Virus record (IMG/VR): IMGVR_UViG_3300017731_000006
Coordinates: 1-51,726 of that record
DNA length: 51,726 bases
From: a virus
Reading direction: 5' to 3' (one strand)
The notes beneath the pieces were generated by a model, which saw only the letters and a list, made by a program, of their open reading frames with translations, did no database searches and was not told the DNA's origin. Shown here one piece after another: positions 1 through 5,428 of this stretch; position 1 is the first letter of the stretch, and each line of letters begins with the position of its first letter. The position numbers and the translations under genes are program-made.

Positions 1-108
1 AAGAAGTATCACAGAATGGATGCTAAAATTTACGATCAAGTTATTTCTGACATCATGGATATTATTGCGGGCGAAGCAGAGTGGGCAAGCCTTGAAGATA
101 ATAGTTGA
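1..108 (+). CDS. C-terminal end of a truncated gene, unknown function
   Basis: The window opens inside a reading frame that runs in frame 1 to a TGA at 106-108, giving the last 35 residues of a protein whose start lies outside. The tail is acidic (it ends in EDNS) and shows no motif that I recognise. Its stop codon overlaps the TTGACA box of the promoter for the next gene, so gene end and promoter are packed together as elsewhere in this early-type block. Function unknown; that it is coding is inferred from the open frame and the tight fit to the following promoter. Confidence 0.5.
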   Translation, partial: KKYHRMDAKIYDQVISDIMDIIAGEAEWASLEDNS

Positions 109-141
109 CAAACAAAACAAACTAATTTAGTTTATTATTAT
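105..141 (+). promoter_or_regulatory. Early-class promoter, predicted leaderless start at 142
   Basis: TTGACA (105-110), 17-nt spacer, TAGTTT (128-133), then 8 nt to the ATG at 142. Same design as eight other promoters in 1-3541, where the last gap is 6 nt. There is no Shine-Dalgarno sequence before the ATG. Confidence 0.65.
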
Positions 142-498
142 ATGAAAACATTCAATGATTTAAAATTCACACACCACAAAGATATTAAAAGATGGACTGC
201 ATCACTTGAGCTTGACAACGGATATTTATTTTCTGTTATTGCGGGCGACATAGAAGACGATTGGTCTTTGCCTTATGGTACTTATCAGCATGAAACTTTT
301 GAAGTTGCAGTGTTTGGTGCTCAATTTGATGAGGGCGGAGACAGAAAGAAAGTTCCTCTTTCTTTATATGATGATGTGCTAGGATGGCAAAAACCTATTG
401 ACATTTCTAAACTCATGAGACAATTTCAACTTGACGGAAAAGCTCACGAAGATTTACTCGTTGCAATTCGTGAAGAAAAAAGCTTGCTTAACTCCTAA
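142..498 (+). CDS. Hypothetical early protein, 118 aa
   Basis: A 118-residue soluble protein with no recognised domain. The N-terminal half alternates hydrophobic and polar residues (segments such as WTASLELDNGYLFSVIAG) as in a small beta-sheet protein; the C-terminal third looks helical (LMRQFQLDG, EDLLVAIREEK). No signal peptide or membrane segment. The ATG at 142 is fixed by the promoter 37 nt upstream and by the absence of an earlier start that would leave the promoter intact. It heads a run of short rightward genes, each with its own promoter. Its role is unknown; host takeover is a guess from position only. Confidence 0.75.
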   Translation: MKTFNDLKFTHHKDIKRWTASLELDNGYLFSVIAGDIEDDWSLPYGTYQHETFEVAVFGAQFDEGGDRKKVPLSLYDDVLGWQKPIDISKLMRQFQLDGKAHEDLLVAIREEKSLLNS

Positions 499-518
499 AA
501 CTAATTTACCTTACTATT
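484..518 (+). promoter_or_regulatory. Early-class promoter, predicted leaderless start at 519
   Basis: TTGCTT (484-489), 17-nt spacer, TACCTT (507-512), ACTATT, then the ATG at 519. The -35-like box lies exactly 35 nt before the ATG and inside the end of the preceding gene. Confidence 0.6.
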
Positions 519-746
519 ATGACACCATACGAAACAAAAGATTACATCGAGCAAGTTATGGCTCGCTTGAACAATGAAGACTCAGAACTATTAGAAATGC
601 GCTATTGGCATAAGATGAAACTCAGAGAGATAGGGGAAGAGATTGATGTAAGTAGAGCAAGGGTTGAAATAAAATTAAGAGATGTGCTTAAAAACATTAG
701 GCGATTTGTTATCACAAGGCTTGACAAAGCATTACCATTAAACTAA
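519..746 (+). CDS. Small sigma-70 region 4-like HTH protein, 75 aa
   Basis: The protein is little more than one helix-turn-helix of the sigma-70 region 4 type: a helix around LLEMRYWHKMKL (about residues 24-36), then REIGEEIDVSRARVEIKLRD (about 36-55), where the turn and recognition helix of region 4 are expected. In sigma factors this domain binds the -35 element and the beta flap of RNA polymerase. There is no region 2, so it cannot melt DNA by itself; it may act as a small transcription regulator, an anti-sigma or appropriator-like protein, or simply a DNA-binding protein. It has its own early-class promoter, and its stop codon lies inside the promoter of the next gene. The fold is well supported by eye, the role is inferred. 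Confidence 0.7.
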   Translation: MTPYETKDYIEQVMARLNNEDSELLEMRYWHKMKLREIGEEIDVSRARVEIKLRDVLKNIRRFVITRLDKALPLN

Positions 747-755
747 TTTACTATT
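721..755 (+). promoter_or_regulatory. Early-class promoter, predicted leaderless start at 756
   Basis: TTGACA (721-726), 17-nt spacer, TAATTT (744-749), ACTATT, then the ATG at 756. The -35 box lies inside the coding end of the 519-746 gene and the TAA stop of that gene overlaps the -10-like box. Confidence 0.7.
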
Positions 756-1022
756 ATGACATTAAAAAAACAAGAAAGAATCTCGCTTATCCAAAAAGAA
801 GCAACCCGACAAAAACAAAACAAACTTCAAGCTAATTATAGAAAGTCAAAAGCTAAACTAAGACTAGAAACATTTCAACAAGTAAATCTTTTAGTTAAAT
901 GCGGTATTGAAGCAAATTATGCTCTTGAGTCAGCTAAAGAGCAACAAAAGTATGATAATGAATTGACTTATTTAATGAGACAGTCTATAAATGATAAACA
1001 ATTAAAACAATTAAAACTATGA
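756..1022 (+). CDS. Hypothetical small basic helical protein, 88 aa
   Basis: A Lys- and Gln-rich protein (many KKQ, RQK and KSK steps) that looks almost entirely helical and may form a coiled coil. No recognised domain, signal peptide or membrane segment. It overlaps the next gene by 4 nt (ATGA), so the two are likely translated together from one mRNA started at its own early promoter. Its high positive charge would suit nucleic-acid or ribosome contact, but that is only a composition-based guess. Confidence 0.7.
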   Translation: MTLKKQERISLIQKEATRQKQNKLQANYRKSKAKLRLETFQQVNLLVKCGIEANYALESAKEQQKYDNELTYLMRQSINDKQLKQLKL

Positions 1023-1285
1023 CATTAACACAAGAACAAAGATTATCCATCATTAAGCACGCCGTCCAATCGCCTAAAGGTCTTGGTCTCAACAAGTCTC
1101 TAGAAGATTTTGTTTCAGAGATTAAGTCTCAAGAGGTTTTGGGCGAGCATGGATTACTTGACAATCAAAAGCATGACATCGAAGACGAGATGTCTCTTAT
1201 TGATTACAACCCTACTGCCGAGTCGATTGACGAAGAGGATTTGGATCTTGGTATTAGCGACCAAATGAAAGGACTTTACAAGTGA
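1019..1285 (+). CDS. Hypothetical acidic early protein, 88 aa
   Basis: An 88-residue protein with a mildly basic N-terminus and a strongly acidic second half (stretches such as KHDIEDEMSL and ESIDEEDLDLG). No recognised domain. It starts within the last 4 nt of the basic protein gene upstream and ends in a GTGA overlap with a short membrane-peptide frame, so three genes appear translationally coupled. Unlike its neighbours it has no early-class promoter box 35 nt before its start, in line with expression by coupling. The pairing of a basic and an acidic small protein in one transcript is notable but unexplained. Confidence 0.7.
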   Translation: MTLTQEQRLSIIKHAVQSPKGLGLNKSLEDFVSEIKSQEVLGEHGLLDNQKHDIEDEMSLIDYNPTAESIDEEDLDLGISDQMKGLYK

Positions 1286-1392
1286 GTATTTTAGAATTTA
1301 TTATTTACTTTTTCTTCTTGACGCCCACATTCTTTGCTTTCTTTCTTATGTTTCAATGTATGCTTGGGCAAGACGACACTTGGGAAAAGTAG
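1282..1392 (+). CDS. Small single-span membrane peptide, 36 aa (GTG start)
   Basis: A 36-residue frame that starts at GTG 1282, overlapping the TGA of the previous gene, and ends at TAG 1390-1392. Residues 3-26 are almost all hydrophobic (segments LEFIIYFFFL and TFFAFFLMF) and form one transmembrane helix, followed by a short polar tail ending QDDTWEK. Size, GTGA coupling and a clean membrane segment suggest a real gene, possibly acting on the host membrane early in infection. No family recognised. The alternative is a chance T-rich stretch. Confidence 0.5.
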   Translation: MSILEFIIYFFFLTPTFFAFFLMFQCMLGQDDTWEK

Positions 1393-1402
1393 CATAATCC
1401 CC

Positions 1403-1475
1403 CCTAAGTTGTTGATGGTCAACGACTTAGGCGGGCCGGGGCGCCATAAGTGCCTGATAGTCAAGTGCTTATGGC
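1403..1475 (+). repeat. Twin hairpin element, copy 1
   Basis: Two strong hairpins side by side. The first (1403-1431) pairs CCTAAGT-T-GTTGA with TCAAC-G-ACTTAGG around a TGG loop. The second (1443-1475) pairs GCCATAAGTGC with GTGCTTATGGC, counting two G-U pairs. Between them is a G+C-rich link (GCGGGCCGGGGC) that contrasts with the A+T-rich surroundings. Bases 1413-1464 recur at 2233-2284 with four mismatches. It lies between a gene end at 1392 and the promoter for 1537. It could be a terminator without a U-tract, an RNA processing or stability element, or a protein site. Confidence 0.65.
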
Positions 1476-1501
1476 AACATGCATTTAATTTAACTTTTTT
1501 C

Positions 1502-1536
1502 TTGCTATAATTAGGTTAGGGTGTTAGTTTACTATT
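1502..1536 (+). promoter_or_regulatory. Early-class promoter, predicted leaderless start at 1537
   Basis: TTGCTA (1502-1507), 17-nt spacer, TAGTTT (1525-1530), ACTATT, then the ATG at 1537. A perfect extended -10 (TGCTATAAT, 1503-1511) overlaps the upstream box and could give a second transcript with a leader of about 18-20 nt. Confidence 0.6.
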
Positions 1537-1722
1537 ATGACAACATTAAAAGAACTCAACGAAAGAATTAACCAACTTCAACAAATTATCGACTCAGAGA
1601 AAATCGATGCAGATGCAGGTTGTAATTGGTCACAAGGTACAATCATCAATGCAGAACTTGAGAAAGAACAGATTTGTGATGCTATTGACCAAATGGCTAT
1701 CGCTAATTGCCTTGTTATTTAA
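1537..1722 (+). CDS. Hypothetical small coiled-coil protein, 61 aa
   Basis: A 61-residue protein. The N-terminal half (LKELNERINQLQQII) has the heptad spacing of a short coiled coil, probably a dimerisation helix; a second helix spans about residues 36-52. No membrane segment or recognised domain. It is monocistronic: promoter and twin hairpin element upstream, another early promoter directly downstream. Function unknown. Confidence 0.65.
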   Translation: MTTLKELNERINQLQQIIDSEKIDADAGCNWSQGTIINAELEKEQICDAIDQMAIANCLVI

Positions 1723-1723
1723 T

Positions 1724-1758
1724 TTGACAAAACCGAAAAACTCAACTAGATTATTATT
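1724..1758 (+). promoter_or_regulatory. Early-class promoter, predicted leaderless start at 1759
   Basis: TTGACA (1724-1729), 17-nt spacer, TAGATT (1747-1752), ATTATT, then the ATG at 1759. It begins just after the TAA of the preceding gene. No Shine-Dalgarno sequence. Confidence 0.7.
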
Positions 1759-1962
1759 ATGTTAGTATTAAAAACACCCGAACAAATTGATATGTTTCGA
1801 TTTCTCAGTATAAGATCCGCGCTCAAGTTAGAGTGTCTTGGAATGAAGGGAAGAGGTCAATCAGCATATTCAATCGCAAAAACTGAGTACGGATTCAAAG
1901 GAAACAAAAAATCTGTACTTTCACAAATGGAACAAATTATAAAAGAATTCAAAGAAAGTTAA
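1759..1962 (+). CDS. Hypothetical small phage protein, 67 aa
   Basis: A compact 67-residue basic protein with the pattern TPEQIDMFRFLSIRSALKLE, then GMKGRGQSAYSIAK and a GFKGNKKSVLSQ helix. The layout (long helix, glycine turn, Ser-Ala-Tyr helix, GxKGxK turn, C-terminal helix) gives the impression of a conserved small protein I have met in other phage and bacterial genomes, with no known function. It would suit a DNA-binding helical bundle, but no classical HTH can be claimed. Only 2 nt separate it from the next gene, which has no promoter of its own, so both probably share one transcript. Confidence 0.7.
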   Translation: MLVLKTPEQIDMFRFLSIRSALKLECLGMKGRGQSAYSIAKTEYGFKGNKKSVLSQMEQIIKEFKES

Positions 1963-1964
1963 TT

Positions 1965-2219
1965 ATGACAGATACAACATACAACGGATGGAAGAATTGG
2001 GAGACTTGGAACGTAGCGCTATGGCTAGGCAACGACCGGAGTCTTTATAAGAAGGCGCGTCGGTTCGTTCACTACAAAGACCTAGCTCAAGCGCTAGTAG
2101 ATTGCGGCACCCCTGTCACCCCTGACGGGGTGAGCTATAACGATCCTGACCTTGACACCTACGCACTAGACGAGTGGCTAATGGACGAACAAGGAGAAGA
2201 CGCCGAATGGTGTAATTAA
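1965..2219 (+). CDS. YNGWxNWETWNVALW-family small protein, 84 aa
   Basis: The N-terminus carries NGWKNWETWNVALWLGND, a tryptophan-rich signature of a small family common in phages and bacteria whose function is unknown. The family usually continues with a helix in which a partner or substrate site may lie, here KKARRFVHYKDLAQALVD, and ends with an acidic tail (DEWLMDEQGEDAEW). The gene is clearly richer in G+C than its neighbours (CCCCTGTCACCCCTGACG and similar words), which suggests a separate origin. It follows the 67-aa gene by 2 nt and is followed by the second copy of the repeat element. Confidence 0.75.
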   Translation: MTDTTYNGWKNWETWNVALWLGNDRSLYKKARRFVHYKDLAQALVDCGTPVTPDGVSYNDPDLDTYALDEWLMDEQGEDAEWCN

Positions 2220-2232
2220 ACCCGTAACCCAC

Positions 2233-2284
2233 TGATAGTCAACGACTTAGGCGGGCCAGGGCGCCATAAGCGCCTGATACTCAA
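2233..2284 (+). repeat. Twin hairpin element, copy 2 (partial)
   Basis: A 52-nt direct repeat of 1413-1464 with four mismatches (offset 820 nt), lying in the gap between two converging genes. The left arm of the first hairpin and the right arm of the second are missing or changed, so the folds of copy 1 are not fully kept; what is conserved is the unit TGATAGTCAACGACTTAGG plus the G+C-rich link. A further diverged unit follows at 2275-2293. Its position suits a bidirectional terminator; conservation of the core and not the stems argues for a protein site or a recently copied element. Confidence 0.6.
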
Positions 2285-2288
2285 CGAC

Positions 2289-2489
2289 TTACATGTCTTC
2301 GGCTAGCACATAGAGACGACCTTCGGGATTCCATCCTTTGGCTGATACATCTACAAAGTTGCCTTTTTCCACATTGTACCTTGCTACTGCATGGCTGATG
2401 TACATTTCCCCTTTACGTTCATCCGCCTTTTCGGCGCTTTCTACTATGGCGACCTTGCCTTGACCTATTGTTGTGAGAACTAATTTCAT
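2289..2489 (-). CDS. Hypothetical small protein, 66 aa
   Basis: A 66-residue protein rich in beta-type residues (KLVLTTIGQGKVAIVE, GRLYVLAEDM) that could form a small SH3-like barrel, although no family is recognised. Its ATG at 2489 is fixed by an early-class promoter exactly 35 nt upstream whose boxes lie in the 3' end of the neighbouring leftward gene. It is the last gene of the leftward early cluster and converges on the rightward cluster across the repeat element. Confidence 0.65.
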   Translation of the reverse strand: MKLVLTTIGQGKVAIVESAEKADERKGEMYISHAVARYNVEKGNFVDVSAKGWNPEGRLYVLAEDM

Positions 2490-2524
2490 GCTTATAATTT
2501 AGTAGATTCTCTGAGTAAAGTCAA
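2490..2524 (-). promoter_or_regulatory. Early-class promoter, predicted leaderless start at 2489
   Basis: On the minus strand: TTGACT (2524-2519), 17-nt spacer, TAAATT (2501-2496), ATAAGC, then the ATG at 2489. The boxes lie inside the end of the 2492-2710 gene. Confidence 0.6.
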
Positions 2525-2710
2525 GACTTTCTCGTATTCTTCTTGTGCTAGTACAAGCGCAGCATGGGCATCTTGTATGGCTTGCGCTGTGGTAAAGGTT
2601 TCGCTCCATTCTTCCTTAGTTCTATTCACAAGAAAGTTTAGGTTGCCGCGTGCCTTGCTCATTGCAATGGAGCAATCAAGTTCGGGGTATGGTACTCTTT
2701 CGGCGCTCAT
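2492..2710 (-). CDS. Hypothetical small helical protein, 72 aa
   Basis: A 72-residue protein, mostly helical: after a short N-terminus (SAERVPYPELD) come helices around IAMSKARGNLNFLVN and a long one from TAQAIQDAHAALVLAQEEY. No recognised domain or membrane segment. The ATG overlaps the stop of the upstream 50-aa gene by 4 nt (ATGA on the minus strand) and lacks its own promoter, so it is probably made by translational coupling from the promoter at 2894. Confidence 0.65.
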   Translation of the reverse strand: MSAERVPYPELDCSIAMSKARGNLNFLVNRTKEEWSETFTTAQAIQDAHAALVLAQEEYEKVLTLLRESTKL

Positions 2711-2859
2711 TGGTTATTGAATTCGTGGATGATTTGGTCAAGTGTCCATATGTTACCGCCTACGTCCTCGAAGAGGTCAAGTCCCTCAAGTGGGTCTCTG
2801 CCCAAGCGGTCGATGATACCGAGTTCTTCTGTCATGAATGTTTCTAATTGTTCTGTCAT
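2707..2859 (-). CDS. Hypothetical acidic small protein, 50 aa
   Basis: A 50-residue frame on the minus strand starting at ATG 2859 and ending with a TGA that overlaps the next gene's ATG. It is strongly acidic (segments MTEELGIIDRLGRD and LDLFEDVGG) with a final helix WTLDQIIHEF. Three signals support it as real: an early-class promoter at exactly 35 nt, an ATGA overlap with its neighbour, and a full open frame. Such a small acidic protein could mimic DNA or bind a host enzyme, but there is no direct evidence. Confidence 0.65.
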   Translation of the reverse strand: MTEQLETFMTEELGIIDRLGRDPLEGLDLFEDVGGNIWTLDQIIHEFNNQ

Positions 2860-2894
2860 GTTATTACTATTGTCTATTTAGTTAATTGTGTCAA
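2860..2894 (-). promoter_or_regulatory. Early-class promoter, predicted leaderless start at 2859
   Basis: On the minus strand: TTGACA (2894-2889), 17-nt spacer, AATAGT (2871-2866), AATAAC, then the ATG at 2859. The -10-like box differs from the TAnnTT form seen at seven of the nine sites. Confidence 0.6.
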
Positions 2895-2896
2895 AC

Positions 2897-3130
2897 TTAT
2901 TTTAAGTGAGTATGGCGCGCTTCCAACTTGTCGAGGAACTTGTCAAGCTTTGCACTGCTAGCCTTAAGTTCGGCAAGCCTCTTTTCTGCTCTTGCTAGTT
3001 CGGGCAAGGCAAGTTCTTCAATGGCAATTTCATCGGCTTCAACGTTCGTTGAGTTCTTACGTGTATTTGCTATTACGGATTTAATGTGTTTGATCCGTGC
3101 TTCTGTGTTTATTATATCTAATTCGTTCAT
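2897..3130 (-). CDS. Hypothetical coiled-coil early protein, 77 aa
   Basis: A 77-residue highly charged protein, almost entirely helical, with heptad-like spacing (LDIINTEARIKHIKSVI and ALPELARAEKRLAELKA), so probably a coiled-coil dimer. No recognised domain or membrane segment. Monocistronic, with its own early promoter 35 nt before the ATG. Its stop lies just upstream of the promoter of the next leftward gene. Function unknown. Confidence 0.65.
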   Translation of the reverse strand: MNELDIINTEARIKHIKSVIANTRKNSTNVEADEIAIEELALPELARAEKRLAELKASSAKLDKFLDKLEARHTHLK

Positions 3131-3165
3131 ATTACTACTATCGTATATTTTTTAACTTACGTCAA
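3131..3165 (-). promoter_or_regulatory. Early-class promoter, predicted leaderless start at 3130
   Basis: On the minus strand: TTGACG (3165-3160), 17-nt spacer, GATAGT (3142-3137), AGTAAT, then the ATG at 3130. Confidence 0.6.
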
Positions 3166-3182
3166 ACTTATTGGCAATTATT

Positions 3183-3506
3183 TTAGCTTAATGCCTCAAC
3201 AAGTTCTCTTTCGTTTTGGTTAGTGAATTTACTATGTAGAACTTTACCAAGTAAGGTTTCAAACTTATTTTCTAACGCCTTTGCATTAAAAGTAGCCTCA
3301 ACTTCATTACCGCTTTCGTCTTCTACGCAGTTAATTTTTACAGCGTCAACAAGAATGCGGTCGTCATCTCCTCTTACTACTATGTCAACGTCAACACCAC
3401 CTTCGTAGCAGTCTTTGCCTGAGTCAAGCTCACAAAACACATTTACAAGGTTAGACTCGATATGCTCGACTTGATCAATTTTTAAGTTATCTATTATTAA
3501 GTTCAT
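3183..3506 (-). CDS. Hypothetical early protein, 107 aa
   Basis: A 107-residue protein with a beta-rich middle (DVDIVVRGDDDRILVDAVKI) and a helical C-terminus (KALENKFETLLGKVLHSKF). No recognised family. I place the start at ATG 3506 (MNLIIDN...) and not at the in-frame ATG 3524: the upstream one would lie inside the TACCTT box of the promoter and upstream of the expected transcription start, while 3506 sits exactly 35 nt from TTGACG as in the sister genes. First gene of the leftward early cluster, next to the long divergent intergenic region. Confidence 0.65.
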   Translation of the reverse strand: MNLIIDNLKIDQVEHIESNLVNVFCELDSGKDCYEGGVDVDIVVRGDDDRILVDAVKINCVEDESGNEVEATFNAKALENKFETLLGKVLHSKFTNQNERELVEALS

Positions 3507-3541
3507 ATATACAAGGTAAGGCAAAAAAGAGGTGACGTCAA
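3507..3541 (-). promoter_or_regulatory. Early-class promoter, predicted leaderless start at 3506
   Basis: On the minus strand: TTGACG (3541-3536), 17-nt spacer, TACCTT (3518-3513), GTATAT, then the ATG at 3506. It decides the start codon of the gene. Confidence 0.65.
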
Positions 3542-3911
3542 ACTAATTGGCAATTATTTTAAAGAAAATTAATCCGACCCCGGGGGTACTTTTTTGAATT
3601 TATACGAAGGTATGACTTTCTAAATAGCGGGGGGGGTGGGTATCTTCATTCTCAATTTTGAATATTATAACTTTATATAATTTACTAAATCAAAAAAAAT
3701 CGGCGGGTAAAAAATCAAAAAAGGGTTTTTAAAAAAATTGGAAGGGGATAAAAATGTATAGCAAAAAATAAAACAATACAAATTTTATAATATTTTATAA
3801 TAAATACTGTATAGTTGAATAAAAAAAACAAAAAAAGAAATAATGTCTGGCATGAGTGTGGGGGTCGTGTTGAGATTGGCGACAGAATATGCCGCCGAAA
3901 ATAAGATTCTT
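3542..3911. other. Divergent A-rich intergenic region with G-runs
   Basis: About 370 nt between the leftward early cluster and the rightward RCC1 gene, the longest stretch here without a convincing long gene. It has a CCCCGGGGG block near 3577-3586, a run of eight G at about 3629-3636, many A-tracts, and repeated TATAAT/TTTATAATA words near 3780-3801. At 3842 the A-rich texture switches sharply to a G+C-richer stretch (the 24-codon frame at 3843). Homopolymer tracts, A/T-rich blocks and a divergent setting suit a replication origin or regulatory hub, but no iterons are evident. Confidence 0.4.
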
Positions 3912-3917
3912 GTGTAA
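3843..3917 (+). CDS. Possible 24-aa peptide
   Basis: A short frame from ATG 3843 to TAA 3915 encoding 24 residues (core SVGVVLRLATEYAAEN). Its base composition differs sharply from the A-rich DNA before it, as if selected for coding, and its stop codon falls inside the late promoter of the next gene. There is no early-class promoter at 35 nt and no clear ribosome binding site. It may be a real peptide, the relic tail of a lost gene, or a structured non-coding segment. Low confidence. Confidence 0.25.
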   Translation: MSGMSVGVVLRLATEYAAENKILV

Positions 3918-3925
3918 TCTTATAT
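3912..3925 (+). promoter_or_regulatory. Putative late promoter (GTGTA class) for 3932
   Basis: GTGTAATCTTATAT begins 20 nt before the ATG at 3932. No Shine-Dalgarno sequence between motif and start. Confidence 0.55.
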
Positions 3926-3931
3926 TAAGAT

Positions 3932-5428
3932 ATGAAAAAATTTGGAAAAAGTTACAAGAACATAGGTACGGCATCAGATCCTGTTTATCAATTAACTCTT
4001 GACGACACCGGTGGTGGACAACTAGACTCCACGCTTGTTGAAAAATTCTCAGAATTTGGACATGGTGACGGTATAATGCACGATCATACTCATAAAATGG
4101 CGTTGATCGATCAAGCGCATCAGGCTCGTGTTTTTGGTGGCACAAGCTATCATTGCGCTGGTAATAGCAGCAATCATGGTGCCTTCCTTAATTTACCTTT
4201 ACCAGACGGTGAACTAGCGGACAAGGTGTTCGAAGGTCATGACAATATGTTTATAATTTCCAAAACAGGTAAATGTTACGCCACTGGTTTAAATGACAAT
4301 AGACAATTGGGTTACAAGGATGGAACCCACATGACTAATAATTGGATTGGTCAAGTGGATTTACCAGAAGATCTGAAATGTATCCACGTTTCCACTGGAT
4401 CCCACAATCATAAAACATTTTACTATTTGATGGAAAATGGTGATTTGTATGGCTCAGGTCACAATCCACATGGTTATCTGTTTGGTTTGGGTATAAATAA
4501 TAATCAAATGAATACGTTGGGGCCAGCACCAGCGTTGATCAATACCAATGTAAAGCAAGCATACATCGGTGGTCGTCAGTGGACCACCACGAGTATTGGT
4601 CATACAAACACATATTACGGTCAGTGTGGATTCGTGTTGAAACACGACGGTACTGTTGAAACCACCGGTTGTAATAGTTATGGTCAACGAGGTGATGGTA
4701 CAACTAGTACCGGTACAGAAGCTGAACATCAAAATTGGCACAAAGTTACTCAAGGAGGTATGATAGACCAACAAGTTGTGGACATGAAAATAGTTACTAA
4801 CGGTCACGCCACAACTGTGTATGTAAGAACATCCACTGGTCGGTTGTACGCATGGGGTTACAACGCTTATGGTCAACTGGGAGTTGGAAACACCACACAT
4901 TCCGGAACTCCTCAAATCACAGTAACCAACGACGTGGTTGATTTTTGGGTTGCCGGTGGAAGTTCTGCCAGTGCGTATGTGTTGAAGACAGATGGTAACA
5001 TATACAGTTGTGGTCGCAATTCATACGGACAACTTGGTCTTGGTGATACTACCAGCAGAAACACATGGGAGTTGGTACCAGATTTGAGCGACAAAAATAT
5101 CACCAAAATGTTCTTGTGCAATTATGGCTCCGAAACAACAGCTTACGCTCTCAGCGATGATAAACAACTGTATGCTGCTGGTAACAATGGATACGGACAG
5201 ATAGGAAATGGTATAACCAGCGCTCAATTAATATTTACACGGTCCAACACACCAACCACACCGGTTCAGTTCAGATGTTACACTGGTGCATATGGTGATG
5301 GTGTTGGTTTTGCAGTGTATGTAGATGCAAAAGGTCATTTGTTCGGAATCGGTCAAGGAAATTACAGTCTTTTTGATGATAATGCTAATAATAAATACTC
5401 TTGGACCAGGATCGCAGGTAGATTATGA
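3932..5428 (+). CDS. RCC1-repeat beta-propeller protein, 498 aa
   Basis: Seven RCC1-type repeats are visible, each with a strand pair like GxLYxxGxNxYGQLGxG: they begin near residues 113 (GKCYATG), 170 (GDLYGSG), 240 (GTVETTG), 303 (GRLYAWG), 355 (GNIYSCG), 411 (KQLYAAG) and 468 (GHLFGIG). Seven is the blade number of the closed RCC1 propeller, so the fold looks complete. About 100 N-terminal residues precede it, including a His-rich stretch (HDHTHKMALIDQAHQ) that could bind metal. In phages such propellers are most plausibly surface or receptor-binding proteins, though no attachment domain was identified. Preceded by a GTGTA-class late promoter; overlaps the following oxygenase gene by 4 nt. 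The sequence is richer in Gly-GGT codons and G+C than the flanks, suggesting recent acquisition. Confidence 0.8.
   Translation: MKKFGKSYKNIGTASDPVYQLTLDDTGGGQLDSTLVEKFSEFGHGDGIMHDHTHKMALIDQAHQARVFGGTSYHCAGNSSNHGAFLNLPLPDGELADKVFEGHDNMFIISKTGKCYATGLNDNRQLGYKDGTHMTNNWIGQVDLPEDLKCIHVSTGSHNHKTFYYLMENGDLYGSGHNPHGYLFGLGINNNQMNTLGPAPALINTNVKQAYIGGRQWTTTSIGHTNTYYGQCGFVLKHDGTVETTGCNSYGQRGDGTTSTGTEAEHQNWHKVTQGGMIDQQVVDMKIVTNGHATTVYVRTSTGRLYAWGYNAYGQLGVGNTTHSGTPQITVTNDVVDFWVAGGSSASAYVLKTDGNIYSCGRNSYGQLGLGDTTSRNTWELVPDLSDKNITKMFLCNYGSETTAYALSDDKQLYAAGNNGYGQIGNGITSAQLIFTRSNTPTTPVQFRCYTGAYGDGVGFAVYVDAKGHLFGIGQGNYSLFDDNANNKYSWTRIAGRL

Noticed and set aside
3507-3524. Upstream ATG at 3524 for the 3183 leftward gene
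   Set aside because: It lies inside the promoter boxes; the ATG at 3506 keeps the 35-nt spacing of the sister genes.
3795-4145. Minus-strand 116-codon frame over the start of the RCC1 gene
   Set aside because: It covers the start of the strongly coding RCC1 gene and its late promoter, has no promoter, and reads as a low-information shadow.
4454-4915. Minus-strand 153-codon frame inside the RCC1 gene
   Set aside because: Antisense shadow of the Gly/Thr-rich propeller; the other strand has clear repeats and the frame has no start signals.
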